Assembly: GCA_020465985.1 (NCBI GenBank)
Contig: JAANYP010003713.1
Coordinates: 1 to 64,000, forward strand
Length of the DNA stretch: 64,000 bases
DNA from: Centrapalus pauciflorus
Taxonomy: Eukaryota; Streptophyta; Magnoliopsida; Asterales; Asteraceae
Direction of reading: 5' to 3'
Shown here: one piece after another, positions 1-11,200 of the stretch
Position numbering within the stretch: the stretch's first letter is position 1
How the letters are laid out: each line of letters opens with the position of its first letter
Translations under genes and position numbers: made by a program
Notes under the pieces: model-generated
Database searches by the model: none
Seen by the model: only the letters and a program-made list of their open reading frames with translations
Told to the model about the DNA's origin: nothing

Positions 1-16
1 ATACATACATACATAC

Positions 17-89
<73 letters not shown>

Positions 90-92
90 TTA
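1..92. repeat. compound (ATAC)n/(TA)n/(AC)n microsatellite
   Basis: A short ATAC tetranucleotide run is followed by about 20 TA units and about 14 AC units. It is simple-sequence DNA with no coding value and is likely length-variable between individuals. Confidence 0.95.
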
Positions 93-478
93 ATGAGCAT
101 ATTTAATGTGAGACTATTATGACATGAATATACTATGAACAATTGTATTTTTTATTGTAATATTACGAACACATCAAAGTAATAATTAAACTATAATTTA
201 TAGAAACCTAAAGATGTTGTCACTGTATGAGATACATCATTTGCTTGATTTGTAGAATATTGAGGGGTGTAATTACCTGAAATGATTTATAACAAAAAAA
301 CATAAACAAATTATTTATAAATAAATGAAATAGATACACAAATAATAATTATGTATAATAATTTCAATATATTTAAAAAACAACTCATCGTCTATTTATG
401 AATCTTATTTTATGATGGAAAACTATAGAAATTTATTGGAACATAAATATAAGATATGTTTCGTCGAAATTGTTGGAA

Positions 479-480
<2 letters not shown>
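93..480. other. AT-rich intergenic spacer
   Basis: AT-rich sequence with stops in every frame. I see no exon, inverted repeat or promoter that I can support. Confidence 0.6.
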
Positions 481-596
<116 letters not shown>

Positions 597-761
597 TATT
601 TTTTTTGAATGAAATAAGGAATTGATTTTCTTTACACTTACGGTTTGCAATATCTTTCAACGGAAGTACGGTGTTACAATTGTTACGTTTTGAAATATTA
701 GCAAACATAGTAAATGTTACATGGTTGTTTTTAGAATAAAATAGCATTTCTGAGTTTTTTT

Positions 762-905
762 TTAATGCAAATTCATATGTGATGAATTTTGTATTGAGGT
801 TGATGCGTTTTCAGATTGTGATCTATTTGTTTTAGACTGCAATCTCTTCTGTTCCAAATACAAATTTCTTTTCTTTCTTCTCTCTTTTCCGTCATCATGA
901 TCCAT
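762..905 (-). other. short basic minus-strand ORF with upstream splice acceptor
   Basis: Reading leftward, an AG acceptor near 911 (TTTACAG) precedes an open stretch that starts MDHDDGKERRKKRN and ends at a stop near 762, about 47 residues rich in Lys, Arg, Ser and Asn. A second open stretch on the same strand (about 747-600) continues to the microsatellite. The composition is more protein-like than the surrounding AT-rich DNA. I do not recognise the product. It could be a relic exon of a transposon-borne basic protein, or chance. Confidence 0.2.
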
Positions 906-915
906 AACAGTCTGT

Positions 916-3000
916 AAACAAAAAACATGTTATAAACGAATTGTTATGTAGTAAAATAAAACATATGAACTTATATTAAATATTTTAGCACACATAGATA
1001 ATAAAAAACGAAATGAAAAAAATGATAGAATTATAAAAATCAACCAACTCAAGCTATATAATTACAAGATACGGCGTAAAGGACTTGACACATGTGTAAA
1101 TTAAATAGGAGAAGATTAAAAAAGTGTATGATTTAAGTTGTACATTCTTAAATTAAACATGTAAAGTTGTACTTTGAAAATGTTATATTAACATTAATTA
1201 TTTTTCTAAGAAATTGAAGAAATATATATTACCAAATATGTAATCCGTTCAAAAAAATCTTCTATATGATTGACAAATTTACCAATTGGTTGATTTTTAT
1301 AAATGATTTACAAAATATCCATTTTATAGACACATGAAAGCCAATCTATTTACAAAAAATCATTTAGATTGAATTATTTTTGAGATATTTGTAATTACAA
1401 AATGTCTTCTCATTAAAACAGTCATCACATTTGAGATATCCGTCATGAAGACGAGTGTCGCAACATACTATACGAGATTAACAATTTCAATATGCAAAGC
1501 AGTGTTAAAATGTCAATGATGAACAATTTCAATCATCCATAAGACGCTACCATATACAAGCTTGAATTTAATTGATGCCCTTACTTCTATCCAATTAATT
1601 TAAAATTGAATATAAATGTTTTCACTTTAATTCATACTTGGTTTGATATTTAAATTTAAATTTTTTGACCATAGTTTATTAAATGTGAATACAAATCAAA
1701 TTTGAAAGTAAATTTTTTGTATTTAATTCAAATTTAAAAGTCTTTCTATTTTTAAATTTTTTACGGATGGCATTATCAAATTTTTTGTATTTAAATTCAA
1801 TTTTGACCAACGTTCATTAAATGTGAAAATATTACAATTCAAATTTTAAAAATTATTTTGATCCACTTATAAATGAATGAGAAAAAATCATTTACAAAAT
1901 AATATACAATATTATAGGCACATGAAATAATGGGTTTCATTTGGATTAGATTATTTAAAATAATGGATTCTAAAATTATAGGATTTTGAAATATGTAGCC
2001 GGATGGATGAAATTATATAATGTGGATAAGTGAGGAATATGAAATTCAAAAAGAAATTAAATCATCTCTTTTTATTTTTCATCCAAACATGTGATTAGTT
2101 TTCAATATAAAAGTGAGAAAATCAAATATGGATATATGATCATATAAGGCATTCTAATACGAGATGATGTATTACGTTACGAATTAATAATGTTCAAGAG
2201 CGAGATACATACATGTTAAATCGAGTATTGAGCGAGGACGTGAATGCTTGAGCAGTAGATACAGTCACTGATTAGCAATTGTCACCGGTAGAATTGAAAG
2301 AATCAATCGATGATATTCAGAGTTAGAAGAAAATGAATTATGATATTTGTTTTGGTTGATGAAAATGTGGTTGAATGATAACTTTATTGTGAATTTATAA
2401 TTTGAATTTGTTTAAAAATGGAAGGATTTAAATGTATATTTATTTAAAAATATTGCTATAATTATCATATATAAATTTGGTAAGTTTCAAATAATTACAT
2501 TAAAAAATTTGGTAAGTTTCAAATGGTTACGTTAAAAAATTTTGGTAAGTTTAATTTAAAATTGAATTTAAATGTTTTCACTTTAATTCAAATTTGGTTT
2601 GAATTTGAATTACAATTCAAATTTAAAACTCTTCGATTTTAAATTTTTTGAAAGTAAATTTAAAACTCTTTTGTATTTAATTTGGAAGTAAATTTTTTGC
2701 GGATGTCATTACCAAATTTTAGAAAGTAAATTTAAAACTTTTTTTTTATTTAATTGATGTTACAATTCAAATTTAAAACTCTTTTGAAAGTAAATTTAAA
2801 ACTCTTTTGTATTTAATTGATGTTACAATTCAAAATTTTGAATGTAAATTTTTTGTATTTAATTCAAATTTAAAACAATGGGCTCCAAATATCATCGCAA
2901 ATGTCTCAAAATTCATCTAAGAAACTGATGATAGCATGGACATGACTGGAAGTAAAGCGGATGAAACTGATAGCAATTGATAATTAAAAAACAATATAAG
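916..3000. repeat. AT-rich intergenic DNA with degenerate AAATTTAAA-type repeats
   Basis: No exon is supported. Stretches at about 1560-1860 and 2540-2880 repeat the same words (TTTGAAAGTAAATTT, TTCAAATTTAAAACTC and similar) in a scrambled, decayed tandem pattern. This suggests an old AT-rich satellite-like or transposon remnant. The two blocks resemble each other, including a shared stretch beginning TTTAAAATTGAAT at about 1600 and 2558. Confidence 0.5.
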
Positions 3001-3038
3001 AAAACCGAGAAACATCCTCACTTGAATCCGCAAAATCA

Positions 3039-3101
3039 ATCCTGAGGAATCTCAACATCTCCATCAGCGATTTCCTCTTGCAAATCCTTCGGATCTTTTC
3101 T
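3039..3101 (-). other. possible terminal coding exon, minus strand
   Basis: On the minus strand a TTCTTGCAG acceptor (about 3102-3110) is followed by an open stretch reading KDPKDLQEEIADGDVEIPQD and then a TGA stop. The acidic, evenly mixed composition looks like a real C-terminal exon. Upstream on that strand, the sequence ending GGTGATACAG at about 3208 is followed by a GTATGAG donor, so a 5' exon could lie in the duplicated block at 3208-3890. I could not find a start codon whose frame runs cleanly into this exon. I therefore treat it as a possible gene fragment of unknown identity. Confidence 0.3.
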
Positions 3102-3166
3102 GCAAGAATAAAATAAGTTAACAATGACAAAAACTTCTAAGCTACCAAACCAAACTACGTACCCCT

Positions 3167-3779
3167 AGCCTATTCTAATCAAGGGCTTGTGGCCTATTTC
3201 TCATACCTGTATCACCTCCACGCTGCCGGTGCCGGACGTTATATGAATGTATAAGAGGCGGATCAGAAGAAGCAAAAGCAAACGTCCAGTTACAAAACGC
3301 GGCCGGATTCGAAGGAAGATTGGGAGTCGGAAGATTCAATTCGAGAAAACGTTAAATGAATGTATAAGAGACGGATCAGAAGATGCAAAAGCAAACGTCC
3401 AGTAACAGAAACGCGGCCAAGAAGAAAGAAGATTGGGAGTCGGATTCATTAGGGTTCGCAAGGAGAAGAAGGTAGCCTATTCTAATCAAGGGCTTATGGC
3501 CTAATTCTCATACCTGTATCACCTCCACGCTGCCGGTGCCGGACGTTAAATGAATGTATAAGAGACGGATCAGAAGAAGCAAAAGCAAACGTCCAGTTAC
3601 AAAACGCGACCGGATTCGAAGGAAGATTGGGAGTCGAAAGATTCAATTCGAGAAAACGTTAAATGAATGTATAAGAGACGGATCAGAAGAAGCAAAAGCA
3701 AACGTCCAGTAACAGAAACGCGGCCGAGAAGAAAGAAGATTGGGAGTCGGATTCATTAGGGTTCGCAAGGAGAAGAAGG
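3167..3779. repeat. two tandem ~305-bp units, each with internal sub-repeats
   Basis: A segment starting AGCCTATTCTAATCAAGGGC at about 3167 recurs at about 3474 with the same internal order, a period near 305 bp. Each unit also holds two related sub-blocks that share ATGAATGTATAAGAG and GCAAAAGCAAACGTCCAGT. The block is much more GC-rich than its surroundings. Its minus strand looks like a gene 5' end: CT-rich, with CCTAATGAATCCGACTCCCA and a GTATGAG donor next to GGTGATACAG. The extra half-unit continues to about 3890. Confidence 0.75.
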
Positions 3780-3894
3780 TAGATTCTGGAAGGCGGCCGA
3801 TTAGGGTTTGCAAAGAGAAGCAGCGTGGAGTAAGACAGGAAGGTTGGGCAGGAATTGCAAAAGTTGGGGCTCCCAGAAGAGGACACGTGGACAA

Positions 3895-4838
3895 AATTAT
3901 TTTCTTTTAGTAATAGTTATAGATTTTCTCTAAACATTAACAAGAAGTCACAAAGTCTTTACCTTTTATCAAAGATTGGTACTTTTTAATAAGAAGGTTT
4001 ATGCTATTTGTATCCTATGCTATAGAGTAGATTTGATATTTGTCAAGTTGTAATATGTATAATCATTATTTAATACATTAAAAATAATAAAAAATAGAGT
4101 GTGTGAGATCATAAGGTAAGGATTCAAACGGCACATAGAAGGGTTTCAAATAGCCAAAGCCTTTTAAAATTGAGATTAAACTCATCATACCCTTTTAACC
4201 TTTTTAGTGAAAAGTTAATAACTTTTTTAACAAAAAAACAATTTACATTACATTTATTTAAAGTTTGAATCTTACATTTATTTAAAGTTTGAATCTTGTA
4301 TTTCTATCCTCAACAAAATTACCTTTATTTAAACGATTAATATGCTATAAAACTTGAAAATGCATTTCATAATTTCATATTGACCCATTTAATTATAATC
4401 CAATTAATACTTGTGTCGCTTACATATCGATGAGTCGTGTTTACACATCCATTATGACACGTGGCTCGATGCGTTACAACTTACGATACCAAAAACTAAC
4501 CCGAATGATTTTGCATCAATTTGATTTGTTTAGATATAATTGCAATTGATGTTATATTTAGGTCGTGTTTTAACAAATGGGTTTATTATGAAGAAAACCA
4601 ACATGTTTTCATATTTTTTTTGCGTTTTCGTCCCTCCATGTATTGATTTCACTCGCACATCTATCACTGAATTGGTATCAAAATTTTATTATAGGCATCC
4701 AATCATCCATGCCAAGCCAATATCAAAACTCTACGATCGATGCTCGATACTAATATTAAAATTTGAGACCATTCGGTACGAGACCTGATAAGTGGAGACA
4801 TGAATACACGCTTAAAAAAAAAAGAAAGAGAAAATTTA
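3895..4838. other. AT-rich spacer upstream of the GH18 gene
   Basis: No supported exon. It contains a short direct repeat (TTTATTTAAAGTTTGAATCTT, at about 4253 and 4275) and a G-box-like ACACGTGG at about 4458. The open frame at 4540-4788 has no recognisable content and I do not call it a gene. Confidence 0.5.
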
Positions 4839-5205
4839 GGGTGCGTTTAGTTCCCGAAAATTTTTAAAATTTCCATATCACTTTTCAACAAAAATGAAAA
4901 CTTGTTTACTTAACAACAATTTCATAAATTTCATTTCACTTTTTAAAATACCACTTTTCATATTCTCTCTCTTACTTTTCTACTACCTACCCTATTTCTT
5001 TATAATACTCTTTTTCTCTCTCTTACTTTTCCATCACCTATCCTATTTTTTTATTTTATAATCACCCATCTTATTTTTCTTAAAACTAAAACTTCATCAT
5101 CTAAACAAGTTTTCATTTTTCATAGAAACCCTTGTTTTTTTTCTAAAAACTATAACTTGAAAATTGAAATTAAAAAATGACTGGTTTTCGTTAACTAAAC
5201 GCAAC
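4839..5205 (+). mobile_element. Harbinger-like MITE, copy 1 (upstream of GH18 gene)
   Basis: A non-autonomous inverted-repeat element of about 367 bp. Its left end is GGGTGCGTTTAGTTCCCGAA and its right end is TTTTCGTTAACTAAACGCAA, an imperfect inverted pair. The interior is an AT- and CT-rich stretch with repeated CTCTCTTACTTTTC words. The same element occurs inverted at 17144-17511 and as partial copies at 43032-43250 and 50766-51100. TTA flanks the left end, but the right flank has decayed. It ends only 70 bp before the GH18 start codon, so it occupies the promoter or 5'UTR region. Confidence 0.8.
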
Positions 5206-5275
5206 TTGTTGTCCTGTCTTCTTGTATTACAAAGATGCCCTTTTTAGCATCTAAATGATCTCAGGGAAACCGGCG

Positions 5276-8200
5276 ATGACGAAAAAACGAAACCGGCGAG
5301 CCTCACCGGAGGTGGAGCGCCGGACAAGTATTTCCGAACCTTCAAATCGTGAAGGTGCTTCATCTAACCGCCTTAAACTACACAAACACCGAAATATACT
5401 CAACACTCTACTCATCTTCATCGTCTCTCCTGCCATTTCCGTATATTTATACCGCATACTATACGGTTCGAATACCGTCATAGACGCTTCGCTTCCCTAC
5501 GTATATCAACGACGACTCGTGAAGACTGACGTTAATTACCAAGAAATTCTCACTGTATGCACTAACAACTCTCAATTTTCAATCGTTAGGGTTTATCTAT
5601 ATTTAAGTAACTCAGGAATGGATGAATTACAGCATTAGTAGAAATTTTGTGAAGTTCTGTTAAACTGTTGTATGATTGCTATGTGTTGTGAACAAAGATA
5701 GTTGTAAAGTTTGTTAATTATTGAAGTGATTCAGGAAAATGCAAAAGTTTCAGAGAATGCATCAATTCGGCATTTTCCCTACCCGGTGCTGGCTTATGTT
5801 ACACCATGGTAACATACACTTTTTTGAATCACCATGCTAAGATTTATTGTGTGGATTTATGTTTGTAGATTTTGGACATGATATATAATTAGATATAATA
5901 GTGAGTTCCTAAATATGTTTCAATTTACTTATCATTTTATCAATTATTTATGGGTACTCATGGATTATATGGGATCGTAATGATAATTCAGCTTGTGTCG
6001 GGTTTTCGAGTTAAACCAGCCAGTCGGTCAATGATGCTCATTTAACTAGTTGTTTAGCTGTATAACCTCAAGGTAAAGTAAAGAGTTAGAAGGGGACATC
6101 ATTTGATCGAAAAAAATAGAACTTCCTTTCTTAATTCTGCTTCTTTGAAGCTGAATCAACCTTAGGGAGTTAGGGTTCATGTAAAACAGATTCCGAGAGT
6201 TATTTCTGCCACTGCAAGTCTCAAACCATTTGAAGTGATATATGTTGATTGTTGACTTGTGGAGGTTGATTGTAACCAAAGGCTTATTTTCCGCTACGAA
6301 ATCTAAGCATGGGTCCCGCTCCCGAAGATTTATTTGCGAGCGGGTCAAGGGGGTAGCGCCCCTTGGTGGTCCGGAGACAGCGTCCCAGAAAGGGAAGTTT
6401 TATTAAGCCCGTCCCATTAGGTTCTCGTTATTCAGTTTTAGTATTTCCTATATAGATCAACCCTTTGTAATCTGTGTTATTTTTTTTCTGTTTGTTTTTC
6501 ATGTTTACTTCTCGTGCGTTGTTTTATAACAACATATGTATCCATGTATGTACGTACGTATGTATAGGTTCAATGAATTTGTTGTGTTTGAAATGTTGCA
6601 GGAATTCAAAGGGATATGAACTGGCAAAGGAGTTCAACTCTAAGGTTACTCATATATCACCAGTGTGGTATGATCTAAAAAGGTAGTAATGGCTTATGAT
6701 TAGCTCCTGATTCGTTGCTCCAAACCTTTACTAATATGTCTGATATATATCTCCTATTTTCCTACATGAAGATGTTTATTCTTCTCTCATGATTTAACTA
6801 AATAAGTTAGTGAAAAGCTTATTCATTGTGGTCTCAGTTCTCAGACATTAAGGCAGCGTTTTGATTTTTGATGGGTTTAGACGTGGGTATAGATTTGGGT
6901 GTAGGTTTGAAAGAAAAGAGAGGAAAAAAGAAGAGAGAAAGCCCATGAGTTTAGATGGGTTTTTTTTTTAAAATTTTTTGGGATGGATTTCTTTATTTTT
7001 TGGATTAAAGAAATCAACCAAGCAAGCTTTTGAAACCCAATCACATTTCTTTCTATCAAAACCCCTCAAACAAACACACCCTTTGTATGTGTTACCCAAT
7101 TGCGGATATTTGGTACTCGTACATCTACTTTCTTCTTGTTCATCGAATGAATTTACTTATCTTTGTGAAGCAATGGGCAGACATCGACACTGGACAGAAA
7201 AATGGATAGAATTTATTACAATGGACAGAAATACCTCATGATATATGATATTAGCCAACAAAATTAAGGTTGTTATACATGAAAAGACAGTATCAGCACA
7301 CCAAGCGGGTTGACCCGGGGCTTACCTTAAATTACTACTTTCACGACGAGAGAACCGCCTCTAAGCAGTCTCCCTCTTCTCCCTCTAACAGTCCCCCTAT
7401 AACCAGTTTAGCATTTTAGCTCTATTGATAATGTCTAATTTATGATCCTTCCATTATGTAACTGGATTTAAAAGTAAAATAATCGATATGTGTTCGAGAT
7501 AGTTAAACCCGATTCTAGATTAACCCCATTTGTTTCTAAGCTTCTGATGATAATTAATATAACTTTAGGTACCTACATAGTGTGTACTGTGTAGACATGT
7601 CAATAAAGAGAACATGAATTTCTAAAGATAGAGAATAAACTGGTTTAGATATGTAAGAGTTATGTAGATGTGTTCAGATAACCATAGACACATCAAATAA
7701 GACTTATGTTAAGCAAGCAGAGTATTCAAGCCTAAAGCAAGACTCTAATAAACATAGACTTGCAAACAATAGGTTTGTTATCCTGCTGACGATGGTAGTC
7801 TCTAGTATTTGTATATAGGAATATTATGCTGCTCAACACTTTCTTCTGTGTCATATAATTGGTTACTCTCTCTCTTGTGGCCTGCTCTAGTACTCAAGGG
7901 GCTGACTTTGTTCTGGAAGGAAGACATAATGTCGATAAAGGATGGATTTCAGATCTTAGAATGAAGGGACATGCTCTGGTACAGTCAGCTCACTTCTTTT
8001 CCCACTTTATACTTGAAATTGGGATTATAAGTTTGTGTGAAACTGAATTTCTAATCATTTTTAGTCAAATGGATTGATCTGTCATTGCAAGTAATATGAT
8101 CGCTATAAAAGTCGAATACAAATTCAGGGAACCATTAATGTAGAAACAGAGTAACAACAAAGAATATATATATACTTCAGAAAATTTAAGATAGGCTTAC

Positions 8201-11200
8201 ATAGAACTTATATCCTAATTTTATGCTCCTTGCTCCTTTAACTTTGAAAAAAGAGCTACACCTTTGAATTGAAGAGATCAACTGGGGTTGTAATTAATCT
8301 TATTTAACAATTCTCTAATTACATTAAATCGTGTAACAAGTGATACAAAATGAATGAATAGCCTTTCTAGCCAACGTACTTGGCCTGGACAAATTAACCA
8401 ACCATTATACTCCAATAGTCGATAATACCTCAACATCATTTACTTTTCAGGCATGCTCCAACACCTATGTGCTCTAGTATTAGGCTTAGTTCAATGCCGA
8501 TAAGGTGATGATACCACCACTTTCAACACCATTAACAGGCTCCAGTACCTCAACAGACGCTCTATCACCAGGTTTCCTTTTGATTTCAAGCACCACACTA
8601 TAGCCTTTGTCCTATGTCACAATTGGTGCCATTGAAAGTATTGAGATGCTCAAAGGATTTAAAAGTTCATATGGGTACCAATAGTGTTATAACAGATGAT
8701 GAATATTAGGGAAAACAACTGTCTGCATTGTAACCTCAAATGAGGATCTATATGAGACTTATCAATACAATTCAATTCTGCAAAAAAGAAAGCTTTTGAA
8801 TTTCTATAGATTATCTTGCATTGTTGAAATTAAGATCCCAATCATATACAATGGTTAGAAATGCTATGCTCGTCAGTTGCCTAGATGTTGACCAGTTGTG
8901 GCACACTTAGAGAGGCGATTGACTGTTGATTAGGCGCTGATGTGCAAAGTGGAGGTGCAGGTCTTTTCAGTTGCTACAAATATTGTTGTTATTAGTTTCT
9001 AATACAACCAGTCCATTGTCATATTTATCCATAAGGAGTTAGAATGTCATCAGGATACTTATAAGTTTAATAGGGAAGAAAGATTCTCATAAATTTATCA
9101 GGGATTAGTTGCGTTACTTATAATTATAAGATATTTAACTGGAATTATATTATTATGAACATGACTGCCACTCAACTCTGACCTGATATATTAACACATT
9201 GCCACATACATATACTCAACCGCTATTCACTTATTCAGACCGTATCTACTTTATCAATTCTAATCAGCCTCTAATCGACTCAACCCTCAACAATGAACAA
9301 CTTCTTTTTTCTCTTTTCATAACCATCTACTCATCTACTATATCATTTTACACGGAGCAAACTGCATCACTACTAAAAACATACGTACACTTTCATAGTT
9401 TCTTAGCTGATATCTACATCAGAATCATTCCCAACATATAAACACCGGTTTAAGCTTAAGCTTCACCATTGATGCTTAAATCCCTTAAACTAATGCTCTG
9501 ATACCAAGTTGTAACACCCCAATATTTTCCCTATGTGCCGTCTGTGAACACAAATTCTCATAGGTATATACGACTCCGTATTATGGTAATTTAGTTACAT
9601 GAGATCATAGCCAAACATAAGGCGTCACTAGTTTAAACATAATTCACACCTGGGACCAACCCCTGTTATTAATTATATAATCACCATGTATAAAGCCACC
9701 AATTCATCAATTTATTGGCCATTATGCCATGACATCAATACCGTTTACTTGTTTGCTCTCCAATGATCTCAGCATCAAGTAGGCTGCTGCTATGTCTGGC
9801 ACTTTACATTCTAACCAGCTACCTGAGATGCACAGGAAAATTACATAAGCTCAATGACCTTGTGAGTGTACGTATAAATTAAATAATATTAAAACAATAA
9901 TATGGTTTTCTGCATAACAACCTTAGTAACAATGTTTGGACTCTGGGCATTAATTGACTTGAGTAGTACAAGTATAACAACTATGAGTTAAAAAGCTTCC
10001 TAGTTTTTTCAATGTATCAGCTATATGTCCTTGCTTTATATTTTATGCTAAATTTTTATGTAAAGTTGTGGAGACCAATGTGTGGGAGTCTGATGATGTT
10101 TGAGCACCCACTCTCAATAGAGCATGTGGGAATCAAGAAGGAGATTCCCCTTGCAGGGTTTTCAGGGGCAGTACCCTTGTAAGGAAAATTAGATTTTCAA
10201 TCTAGGTTCATTAGGGTATTTTCAGCCCAGATTTCATCCTATAAATATACATCCTTTATAATTGTAAACCTTAATAATGAATAAACAAAAGATACTGGCT
10301 AATCCAGTGTGGGCCATTTTTTATACCAAACCAAATGTATGTGTTATTGTTTGCGTTTTTCTGTTTTCATGTTCTTACTTTTATATGTGCCGTTTTCTCA
10401 ACATCTTTTCCTAATCATGCATTTTAGTACAGCTAGAAAATAGTATGTGTAACAAGTCTTTTCTTTTTTGCTTCTGATCATTTGGTAGTCTTTCTTTCTT
10501 GTACCCATAAGAACTAACACTCTAACAGTTCAAATATAGGTGTCAGTTGCTGTAGATTGCTCAAATTATGTTTAAATCTTTATTTGAGGATTATCTTGGT
10601 ATCCACAAATGTCAGACGATATAACGTATGCTGGCTAATTTTTCTCATAGTTTCTTGTTTTCATGTTGGCTCTAAATTGACAGATATTGCCTAGAATTGT
10701 ACTTGAAGCTATTCCTATGAATTTGCTCAAGAAGAAGAAACAAAGGGCTAAAGTAATTGAGCTTATAATAGCCGAATGCAAGTAAGCATCTCATGCTTTT
10801 TACTGTTTGCAGCAATTTTTGTTCTTATTATTCTATTTAATTATTTTCTTCTTACTTAAATTCTTTAACCATCCTACACAATATCAACAAAGATGAGGGT
10901 GTGTCACATTGTGGGAGGGATGTTACATCATTTATGCAAGATGGTAAATAATCCTTGAAAAAACAATAAATTAGTAAATTTAAATCGAAACGTATAAGAC
11001 TAATATTAGACATTTATGTAATTACTTATATTAGAGGGATTAGAGTGCATCTAATGTAGGGTTTAGAATGTAAATGTATCTCTTATATAATCTCTTGTAA
11101 ATCAGTTCTTTATTCACAATAATATACAACATTACTCAGTTCATCTTGGTATCAGAGCCAAGGTTCTAGAAACCCTAGCAAATATTCTTCTGCCATACAA

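Noticed and set aside
9199..9441. 80-residue open frame in GH18 intron 4
   Set aside because: No recognisable domain, AT-rich codon mix, and it abuts a minus-oriented retroelement PBS.
9510..10927. One large LTR from TGTAACACCCC to GGGATGTTACA
   Set aside because: It would contain GH18 exon 5, which has good splice sites and conserved coding; the two ends must belong to different fragments.
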